Part shown: one piece after another, positions 57,444-64,000 of the stretch
Numbering within the stretch: position 1 is the stretch's first letter
Layout of the letters: each line of letters starts with the position of its first letter
Origin: CAIQPV01 sp963719855
GTDB taxonomy: Bacteria > Pseudomonadota > Gammaproteobacteria > Burkholderiales > Gallionellaceae
Direction: 5' to 3'
NCBI GenBank assembly: GCA_963719855.1
Contig: CAVRDK010000002.1
Coordinates: forward strand, 62,001 to 126,000
DNA: 64,000 nt
Translations under genes and position numbers: made by a program
Notes under the pieces: generated by a model
Databases searched by the model: none
What the model saw: only the letters and a program-made list of their open reading frames with translations
What the model was told of the DNA's origin: nothing

Positions 57444-59642
57444 ATGAAAAATAAAGCCACTATAAAACCCGATCCTCGAATTGAAGCTTTGTTGCAGGGA
57501 CGCTTGCACGATCCCTTTGCCTACCTCGGTTTGCACAACGAAAAGGATAGCCATGTGGTGCGTGTATTCCAGCCCTATGCAAGCGAAATCAGTCTGGTGA
57601 CCGCACGTGGTAGCGAGCCGTTGCAACGCGTCCATCCGGATGGCTTGTTCGAATGGCGAGGCAGCGAGCCGCCACCCCACCCCTACCAGCTACGCATCAC
57701 TGAAAACAGCCCGGGGATGGCAAGTAGCACTGAGCGCCTGATGCACGATCCTTACGCCTTTGCACCACAGATCAGCAGCTTCGACCTGCACTTGTTCAAT
57801 GAAGGCAAGTTGCATCAAGGCTATCGCGTGCTCGGCTCACATGCTCGACAAATTGACGGCATTTCCGGCGTGCGCTTCTCCGTGTGGGCGCCCAATGCCG
57901 AACGTGTCAGTGTGGTAGGCGAATTCAACCGCTGGGACGGGCGCGTCCACCCGATGGCCGTGCATGGCTCCAGCGGCGTATGGGAGCTGTTCATTCCAGA
58001 TATAGCGCTGGGCGCGCTGTACAAGTTCGAGATATATAACCACGCTGGGAAGTTAATGGTAAAGACCGACCCCTACGCCAACGCTTTCGAGTTGCGTCCC
58101 GGAACCGCCGGTCGCGCCGGAGTCGGGATCACTCATGCCTGGCAGGATGCGGGGTGGATGGAGCAACGCAGTAAATGGGATTGGCTGCATGCCCCGCTCA
58201 ATGTTTACGAAATCCATGCCGGCTCGTGGAAACGTCACCCGGACGGTAGCGTCTATACTTACCGGGAACTGGCCGAGAACCTGATTCCCTACCTCAAAGA
58301 CATGGGCTACACCCACGTCGAATTGATGCCCGTTTCAGAGCACCCACTGGACGAATCCTGGGGTTATCAGGCTACCGGTTACTTCGCCGCAACCAGCCGC
58401 TTCGGCTCCCCCGACGATCTGTGCCACTTCATCGACAGTTGCCACCAGGCCGACATCGGCGTACTGCTCGACTGGGTGCCCGCGCATTTCCCGCAAGACT
58501 CTTTCGCGCTGGCGCGCTTCGACGGCACCGCGCTGTATGAACACGAAGACCCGCGCCTGGGTTTCCATCAGGACTGGGGCACACATATTTTCAACTATGG
58601 CCGCAACGAGGTAAAAAGCTTTTTGCTGTCGAGCGCGCATTACTGGCTGTCACAATTTCACTTCGACGGCCTGCGCGTGGATGCAGTTGCCTCCATGCTC
58701 TACCTCGACTATTCGCGCAAACACAACGAATGGTTGCCGAACAAATACGGCGGACGGGAAAATCTTGAGGCTATCGATTTCCTGCGTGAACTCAACATCA
58801 TGGTGCATGAGGTATTTCCCGGTGCGCTGACGCTAGCCGAAGAATCAACTTCCTGGCCTGCGGTATCGCGCCCGGTATATCTCGGCGGGCTGGGTTTTTC
58901 CTTGAAGTGGAATATGGGCTGGATGAACGATACGCTGACCTTTATGCGTTTCGATCCGGTGCACCGTTGCTATCACCTCAATCAGCTCACCTTCAGCCAG
59001 CTTTACGCTTACACCGAAAATTTTATGTTGCCGTTTTCGCATGATGAGGTGGTACATGGCAAAGGTTCGCTGCTCAGCAAAATGCCCGGCGACGCTTGGC
59101 AAAAATTCGCCAATCTGCGCCTGTTGCTGACCTACCAAATGACCAGCCCCGGCAAGAAACTCAATTTCATGGGCAACGAAATCGGACAAGGCCCCGAATG
59201 GCAGTCTGGCTGGGAGGTTGACTGGTGGCAGCTCGAATACGAACCGCATCAAGGCATACAAAAACTAACACGGGACTTGAACCACCTTTACCGCAACCTG
59301 CCGCCGCTGCACGAACTGGATTTCGAGCAAAGCGGTTTTTCCTGGCTGGACTGTCAGGACGCGGCACAATCCCTGCTCTCCTTCATACGCCGTGGGCGCA
59401 ACGGTGAAATAGTCATCGCTGCCTTTAATTTCACGCCGGTGCCACGCAACCGCTATCGAATCGGGTTGCCGTTCAATTGTTCCTATCGGGAAATTTTTAA
59501 CAGCGATTCGCAATTTTATGGCGGCAGCAACATGGGCGATGGCGGGGAGATACATGCCGAGCAGATGCCGTGGATGGGACAGCCCTACTCCGCAGAAATT
59601 GAATTGCCACCGCTTGCAGGCATTGTACTGGCTCCGATTTAG
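57444..59642 (+). CDS. glgB: 1,4-alpha-glucan branching enzyme (GH13)
   Basis: Creates alpha-1,6 branches in glycogen. 732 residues from ATG 57444: an N-terminal N-domain (LLQGRLHDPFAYLGLHNEK), a CBM48 (FSVWAPNAERVSVVGEFNRW), and the (beta/alpha)8 core: GLRVDAVASMLYLDYSRKHN with nucleophile Asp413, LTLAEESTSWPAVSRP with the acid Glu, and PFSHDEVVHGKGSLL with the third Asp. The frame begins 15 codons earlier at 57399 but the family starts near MKNKATIKPD. TATAAT at 57428-57433 lies only ten bases before this ATG, so a nearly leaderless message or an upstream promoter must be considered. Confidence 0.97.
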   Translation: MKNKATIKPDPRIEALLQGRLHDPFAYLGLHNEKDSHVVRVFQPYASEISLVTARGSEPLQRVHPDGLFEWRGSEPPPHPYQLRITENSPGMASSTERLMHDPYAFAPQISSFDLHLFNEGKLHQGYRVLGSHARQIDGISGVRFSVWAPNAERVSVVGEFNRWDGRVHPMAVHGSSGVWELFIPDIALGALYKFEIYNHAGKLMVKTDPYANAFELRPGTAGRAGVGITHAWQDAGWMEQRSKWDWLHAPLNVYEIHAGSWKRHPDGSVYTYRELAENLIPYLKDMGYTHVELMPVSEHPLDESWGYQATGYFAATSRFGSPDDLCHFIDSCHQADIGVLLDWVPAHFPQDSFALARFDGTALYEHEDPRLGFHQDWGTHIFNYGRNEVKSFLLSSAHYWLSQFHFDGLRVDAVASMLYLDYSRKHNEWLPNKYGGRENLEAIDFLRELNIMVHEVFPGALTLAEESTSWPAVSRPVYLGGLGFSLKWNMGWMNDTLTFMRFDPVHRCYHLNQLTFSQLYAYTENFMLPFSHDEVVHGKGSLLSKMPGDAWQKFANLRLLLTYQMTSPGKKLNFMGNEIGQGPEWQSGWEVDWWQLEYEPHQGIQKLTRDLNHLYRNLPPLHELDFEQSGFSWLDCQDAAQSLLSFIRRGRNGEIVIAAFNFTPVPRNRYRIGLPFNCSYREIFNSDSQFYGGSNMGDGGEIHAEQMPWMGQPYSAEIELPPLAGIVLAPI

Positions 59643-59715
59643 AACCACTGATAGAATGATTCATGATACTGTAACAAAGTCATACTAGCCTACAACTCTT
59701 TCGAAAGGAATTATC

Positions 59716-60117
59716 ATGGCTACTACCAGCAAAAAAACCACGGCAACACCTGCCGCCAGCGCCACTCGGTCCAAAAAACCAGTTGCCAAAAAAGTTGTTG
59801 CGGCAACTCCGGCAAGCAAAGCCACCGCCCCAAAAACAGCAGCAACTCCAGTCAAAAAAACCGTTGCGGTAGCCACTAAAAAAGCGGCTGCAACCCCAGC
59901 CAAAAAAACTGAAAAGCCAGCAAGCAAGCAAGCCGTAGCCGAAAAAAGCGCACCATCAAAGAGTGTCAAAAAAATCACCTTTACACCAGAAGAGCGCTAC
60001 CGCTGGATCGAAACAGCTGCCTATTACCGCGCTGAGCAGCGTGGATTTGCCACTGGTCACGAAACGGAAGACTGGAAAGCCAGCGAAGCGCAATTTGACG
60101 CAATGCTCAAGGCTTAA
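59716..60117 (+). CDS. DUF2934 protein with lysine/alanine-rich histone-H1-like tail
   Basis: 133 residues in two parts. Residues 1-85 are a repetitive Lys/Ala/Thr/Pro region (KKPVAKKVVAATPASKA, TPVKKTVAVATKKAAATPAK) like bacterial H1-type proteins. Residues 88-133 are a DUF2934 domain (TPEERYRWIETAAYYRAEQR, GFATGHETEDWKASEAQF). The basic tail should bind DNA, RNA or polyphosphate; the DUF2934 part has no known activity and is often found near glycogen genes. AAAGGAAT precedes the ATG; it lies between glgB and pgi. Confidence 0.9.
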   Translation: MATTSKKTTATPAASATRSKKPVAKKVVAATPASKATAPKTAATPVKKTVAVATKKAAATPAKKTEKPASKQAVAEKSAPSKSVKKITFTPEERYRWIETAAYYRAEQRGFATGHETEDWKASEAQFDAMLKA

Positions 60118-60121
60118 CAAA

Positions 60122-60215
60122 TCGGCAGTTCCGCCACGGATTAACAGAGCGGGGCTGTTGCCGCTGTGTCAATTCCGTCCAGCCTTTGGCTAGTTGCGGA
60201 TTACCTATCTTGGGT
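60122..60215. repeat. ATCGGCAG...GTGTCAATTCCGTCCAGC repeat
   Basis: ATCGGCAG near the start and CGCTGTGTCAATTCCGTCC later match the segment at 16698-16735 (ATCGGCAG, CGCTGTGTCAATTGCCCGTC); its end GCGGATTACCTATCTTGGG matches 42685-42705. A dispersed repeat, otherwise no gene between 60118 and 60320. Confidence 0.5.
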
Positions 60216-60320
60216 ACAATCACGGCCTACCCCTTGCGAGTGCTGATGTTCTCGAATTAATTGTGCTTATCCGTGCCAATCCGTGGCTAAAATATTTTCT
60301 GAAAAATAACACTGCACACC

Positions 60321-61964
60321 ATGTCCAACCTGACCGACTCCCCCGCTTGGAAAGCCCTGTCGGCGCATCAAACCACCATCGCCAAACTGACCATGCGCGG
60401 CATGTTCCACGCCGATCCGGCGCGCTTCGATAAATTTTCGCTGCACCTCGATGGCCTGCTACTGGACTATTCGAAGAATCTCATCACTGAAGAAACGCTC
60501 GCTCTGCTGCTGAACCTGGTACGCCAGTCAAAACTGGACAACTGGATTGCCCGCATGTTCAACGGCGAAAAAATTAATACCAGCGAACAGCGTGCGGTGC
60601 TGCACACTGCGTTGCGCGCTCCGCGCGATATGACAATTCACACTGATGGAAAAGACGTGGTGCCGGACGTGCATCGCGTGCTGGATCACATGCGTCGTTA
60701 CTCCGATGCTGTGCGCAACGGTTCATTGCGCGGCCATACCGGCAAGCAACTCCGCGACGTGGTGAACATCGGCATCGGCGGTTCCGCGCTGGGGCCGCTG
60801 ATGGCCTGCGATGCGCTCAGGCCTTACGGCAGCGCGCAATTGAATGCGCATTTCGTTTCCAACGTGGACGCCACCGACATAATGGAAACGCTCAAGCGCC
60901 TTGATCCGGAAACCACTCTGTTCATCGTCAGCTCGAAAACCTTCACCACTCAGGAAACTCTTACCAATGCGCATTCGGCGCGCGCTTGGCTGGTCAAGCA
61001 TCTGGGTGCGGAAGAATCTGTCGCCAAACACTTCGCGGCAGTGTCAACAAATCTCACCGCAACCTCAAAATTCGGTATCAACCCGGAACATGTGTTCGAA
61101 TTCTGGGACTGGGTCGGCGGTCGTTATTCGCTGTGGTCTGCCATAGGCTTGCCCATCGCGCTCTTCATCGGCATGGACAATTTCGAAAAATTGCTGGGCG
61201 GCGCCCATGCTATGGATCGTCATTTCCGCGAAACACCGCTGGAACGCAACATGCCGGTAATCCTCGGTATGCTCGGCGTTTGGTACGCCAACTTCTTCGA
61301 TGAAGGATCACATGCCATCCTGCCCTACGACCAGTATCTGGAACACCTTCCTGCCTATTTGCAACAACTCGAAATGGAAAGCAACGGCAAGCGCGTGGAT
61401 CGTGACGGCAACGAGGTGGATTACGCGACCCAGGCGATAATTTGGGGCGAACCCGGCACCAACGGCCAGCATTCTTTCTACCAGCTTATCCATCAAGGCA
61501 CGCGCCTTGTGCCCGCTGATTTCCTGGCACCCATCGTCAGCCACAACCCGATGGGCGAACACCATACCATGTTGCTCTCCAACTGCTTCGCGCAGACCGA
61601 GGCCTTGATGCTGGGCAAGACTGCGGAAGAAGTTCGCGCAGAACTCATCGCGCAAGGACTCGGTGGCGCAGCTCTGGAAGCGTTACTGCCGTACAAGGTA
61701 TTTCCCGGCAACCACCCGACCAATACCCTGCTGTTCGACCAACTCGACCCGCATACACTGGGCATGCTGATCGCCCTTTACGAACACAAGGTGTTTGTGC
61801 AGGGCGTGGTATGGAACATCAATTCATTCGATCAATGGGGCGTTGAATTTGGAAAACAACTCGCTGGAAAATTACTGCCTGAACTACAGGCAAAGCAGCA
61901 AGTCTCCTCGCACGATGCCTCGACCAATGGTTTAATCAACCACTATCTCGCACATTCGAAGTAA
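60321..61964 (+). CDS. pgi: Glucose-6-phosphate isomerase
   Basis: Interconverts glucose-6-P and fructose-6-P, feeding glgC's substrate branch. 547 residues: VNIGIGGSALGPLMACDAL (phosphate site), VSSKTFTTQETLTNAHSA, the signature WDWVGGRYSLWSAIGLPIAL, WGEPGTNGQHSFYQLIHQG with catalytic Glu, and the second signature VVWNINSFDQWGVEFGKQLA. ATG 60321 follows a weak upstream region; the start matches family length. No convincing terminator follows. Confidence 0.98.
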   Translation: MSNLTDSPAWKALSAHQTTIAKLTMRGMFHADPARFDKFSLHLDGLLLDYSKNLITEETLALLLNLVRQSKLDNWIARMFNGEKINTSEQRAVLHTALRAPRDMTIHTDGKDVVPDVHRVLDHMRRYSDAVRNGSLRGHTGKQLRDVVNIGIGGSALGPLMACDALRPYGSAQLNAHFVSNVDATDIMETLKRLDPETTLFIVSSKTFTTQETLTNAHSARAWLVKHLGAEESVAKHFAAVSTNLTATSKFGINPEHVFEFWDWVGGRYSLWSAIGLPIALFIGMDNFEKLLGGAHAMDRHFRETPLERNMPVILGMLGVWYANFFDEGSHAILPYDQYLEHLPAYLQQLEMESNGKRVDRDGNEVDYATQAIIWGEPGTNGQHSFYQLIHQGTRLVPADFLAPIVSHNPMGEHHTMLLSNCFAQTEALMLGKTAEEVRAELIAQGLGGAALEALLPYKVFPGNHPTNTLLFDQLDPHTLGMLIALYEHKVFVQGVVWNINSFDQWGVEFGKQLAGKLLPELQAKQQVSSHDASTNGLINHYLAHSK

Positions 61965-62014
61965 GCTCGATTTTCGCCTCAAGAAAGTGAATTTGCATAT
62001 TCACGCGTCAGGTC

Positions 62015-62231
62015 AGCAGGCTGTTGAAAAACGTAGCGAGAGGCGATTAGGCAAGGCGGAAGTCGGCGAAAAAGCGGAATTTACTCAGAGTTTATCGCTA
62101 CGCGACCCCGCATTTTGAGACAACTTCCAAAACAGCATCATCGCCTCGCATAACCAATGACTTGGTTGGCGTAGTCTGCCAACTTAGTCAAATGGCTAGT
62201 CGCTTCATCAGTAGTTTTGCAACACCCTGCT
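62015..62231. repeat. MITE-like element with 18-bp terminal inverted repeats
   Basis: Ends AGCAGGCTGTTGAAAAAC and (inverted) AGCAGGGTGTTGCAAAAC agree at 16 of 18 positions; length 217 bp; no coding potential. Its inner part (ATAACCAATGACTTGGTTGG, CTTAGTCAAATGGCTAGTC, TTCATCAGTAG) is shared with 36225-36320 and 3990-4015. The right end touches the hypE stop codon. Confidence 0.75.
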
Positions 62232-63279
62232 AGCAGATTCTCGGTAATTGTTCACCGGCCAACCAATCCACCACGCGACGGCCTCCCATCTTGGTGGTCA
62301 TCTGCACAAACCCATGCGCATCCTCCAGCACCTCGCCGATGATCGTCGCTTTGCAGGCCAGCGGATGCGCGCGCATCACCGCCAGCAAACGTTGCGCATC
62401 CTCCGGTGCACAAATCGCGATCAGCTTGCCTTCATTGGCCACATACAGCGGATCAAGGCCAAGAAACTCACAAGCCGCTTCAACCGTCTGATTCACCGCA
62501 ATCGCGGATTCATGCAACATCATGCCCACACCGGATTGTTTGGCGATCTCATTGAGCGTCGTGGCCAGGCCGCCGCGCGTCGGGTCGCGCAACACGCGCA
62601 GCTTCACACCACTGTCCAGCATAGCAGCGATGAGGCCATGCAGCGCGGCGGTATCCGATACGATGGGCGCAGAAAAGGTCAGTCCCTCGCGTTGCGACAG
62701 TATCGCCATACCGTGATCGCCTATCGTGCCGGACAGCAGTATTTTGTCGCCTGGTTGCGCAAGGTCACCGGACAGGGAAATACCCTCATGCACCACTCCT
62801 ATTCCCGTGGTGGTGATGAACACCCCGTCCCCCTTGCCTCGCTCCACTACCTTGGTATCGCCGGTGACAATGGGCACACCTGCTTCGCGCGAGGCTTTTG
62901 CCATGGATTCGACGATGCGTTTCAGGTCGGCCAAGGGGAAACCCTCTTCGAGGATGAAAGAAGCCGCCAGGTACAGCGGGGTGGCCCCCATCACCGCGAC
63001 ATCGTTGATGGTTCCATGCACCGACAGGCAACCGATGTCCCCACCCGCAAAGAACAAGGGCGATACCACATGGCTATCCGTCGCGACCACTAATCGTCCA
63101 TTGGCTGGTGGCAGCAATGCGCCATCGTTGCCCTGTGCCAGGTACTCGTTATCGAATGCGGCGGCGAACAACTCAGTGATGAGTTGCGCCATGGCGCGAC
63201 CGCCTGAACCGTGCGACATGTCCACCCGTCCATGGTTGAGGTCGAGTGAACGCGTGTAGTTAGGTTTAATCGTACTCAT
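62230..63279 (-). CDS. hypE: Hydrogenase maturation protein HypE
   Basis: Dehydrates the thiocarboxamide made by HypF on its C-terminal Cys to thiocyanate, the source of the CN ligands of [NiFe] hydrogenases. 349 residues from ATG 63279: MSHGSGGRAMAQLITELFAA, NDVAVMGATPLYLAASFILE (PurM-like ATP fold), VTGDTKVVERGKGDGVFITT, LRDPTRGGLATTLNEIAKQS, and the obligatory C-terminus PRIC with Cys349. Its ATG overlaps the hypD stop (TGATG), so hypD-hypE are coupled. A frame extending to 63441 lies inside hypD and is not used. Confidence 0.98.
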   Translation of the reverse strand: MSTIKPNYTRSLDLNHGRVDMSHGSGGRAMAQLITELFAAAFDNEYLAQGNDGALLPPANGRLVVATDSHVVSPLFFAGGDIGCLSVHGTINDVAVMGATPLYLAASFILEEGFPLADLKRIVESMAKASREAGVPIVTGDTKVVERGKGDGVFITTTGIGVVHEGISLSGDLAQPGDKILLSGTIGDHGMAILSQREGLTFSAPIVSDTAALHGLIAAMLDSGVKLRVLRDPTRGGLATTLNEIAKQSGVGMMLHESAIAVNQTVEAACEFLGLDPLYVANEGKLIAICAPEDAQRLLAVMRAHPLACKATIIGEVLEDAHGFVQMTTKMGGRRVVDWLAGEQLPRIC

Positions 63280-64000
63280 CACACAGACTCCCGAAAACGT
63301 CCATAACTGTAATGTGCCGCACATGCGCCTTCGGATGAAACCATACACGATCCAACCGGATTTTCCGGCGTACACACCGTGCCGAATATCTTGCATTCCT
63401 GCGGGCGTTTCTGCCCGCGCAGGATGGCGGCACATTCGCACGCCTTGTTGTCCGGCACTGCTACATACTCAACCTTGAATTTCAATTCCGCATCGAACGC
63501 GGCGAACTCGGGGCGCAGCTTTAACGCACTGTTAAGCACGCTGCCCAAGCCGCGCCATTCGAATACATCACGCAACTCGAATACTTCTGCCACCAGAGCC
63601 TGTGCCTTGAGATTGCCCTCGCGCGTCACGGCGCGGGTGAATTCGTTCTCGACTTCGGCACGTCCGTCGTTCACCTGACGCACCAGCATGAGAATGGCCT
63701 GCATCACATCAAGCGGCTCGAAACCGGCAATGACCACCGGCTTGCCGTAATCATCGGCAAAAGGCTCATACGGTTTGCTGCCGATAACAGTGGAAACATG
63801 CGCCGGGCCGACGAAACCATCCAGCGACACACCGCCCTCAACCGCCAGAATGGCGTGCATCGCGGCGGGGGTCAGCACATGGTCACACAGAATGCTGAAA
63901 TTCTTTATCCCTTCGGCAGCAGCCTGTTTGACTGCCACTGCGGTAGGCGGTGTGGTGGTCTCGAAACCGATAGCGAGGAACACGACTTCCCGTTCTGAAT
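63279..64000 (-). CDS. hypD: Hydrogenase maturation protein HypD (5' end beyond window)
   Basis: Iron-sulphur scaffold that, with HypC, assembles the Fe(CN)2CO group. About 240 C-terminal residues are seen: EVVFLAIGFETTTPPTAVAV, FVGPAHVSTVIGSKPYEPFA, VIAGFEPLDVMQAILMLVRQ, and the Cys-rich tail (DNKACECAAILRGQKRPQEC, FGTVCTPENPVGSCMVSSEG, ACAAHYSYGRF) that binds the cluster. The frame is open to the window edge. A hydrogenase and the other hyp genes should lie to the right. Confidence 0.97.
   Translation of the reverse strand, partial: SEREVVFLAIGFETTTPPTAVAVKQAAAEGIKNFSILCDHVLTPAAMHAILAVEGGVSLDGFVGPAHVSTVIGSKPYEPFADDYGKPVVIAGFEPLDVMQAILMLVRQVNDGRAEVENEFTRAVTREGNLKAQALVAEVFELRDVFEWRGLGSVLNSALKLRPEFAAFDAELKFKVEYVAVPDNKACECAAILRGQKRPQECKIFGTVCTPENPVGSCMVSSEGACAAHYSYGRFRESV

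Overview
The window reads as the chromosome of a motile Gram-negative betaproteobacterium, most likely in the Nitrosomonadales/Gallionellaceae sphere. This is inferred from the 16S-tRNAIle-tRNAAla-23S-5S operon, the hfq-hflX / hflK-hflC-DUF2065-hisZ-purA gene order, a KdpFABC potassium pump and the protein sequences; no database search was run. Several families of short palindromic repeats are scattered between genes and, in two cases, inside genes.

Left end (1-4.1 kb): a signalling operon on the minus strand (RpfG-type HD-GYP regulator broken by one in-frame TGA, a sensor-kinase N-terminal remnant, a receiver-PAS protein cut by the window edge), then a FitAB-type toxin-antitoxin pair. From 4.1 to 18.2 kb lies the housekeeping operon hfq-hflX ... 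hflK-hflC-DUF2065-hisZ-purA (minus strand). It is split by a plus-strand block of about 7.8 kb: a tiny membrane ORF, kdpF, kdpA, kdpB, kdpC, an outer-membrane beta-barrel, a PII-like protein and two small proteins. No kdpDE is present, but a sequence close to the E. coli KdpE site lies upstream.

18.4-25.2 kb: an ABC-F protein (yheS-like), an FtsX-type permease with its ABC ATPase (ybbP/ybbA), the divergent tesA esterase and an exported protein of unknown role. 25.2-31.2 kb: a tightly overlapped operon that looks like a complete pathway for polyprenyl-phosphate-linked D-arabinofuranose (UbiA-type phosphoribosyltransferase, HAD phosphatase, DprE2-like and DprE1-like epimerase pair), plus a possible flippase and an ArnT/PMT-type glycosyltransferase. 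sppA, a Gph-like phosphatase and rlmM follow, then a second ArnT/PMT-type gene frameshifted at a T8 tract.

36.5-42.1 kb: one rRNA operon on the minus strand preceded by an initiator tRNA with a near-consensus promoter. 42.2-44.8 kb: an IS701-like transposase remnant and a CheY-MCP-STAS chemotaxis trio with a flagellar-sigma-like promoter. 45-52.7 kb: a DUF4124 protein, smc, queF, acs and a conserved unknown. 52.7-62 kb: storage-polysaccharide genes (malQ, GH57, glgC on minus; glgB on plus), a lysine-rich DUF2934 protein and pgi. The window ends in hypE and hypD, which mature [NiFe] hydrogenases.
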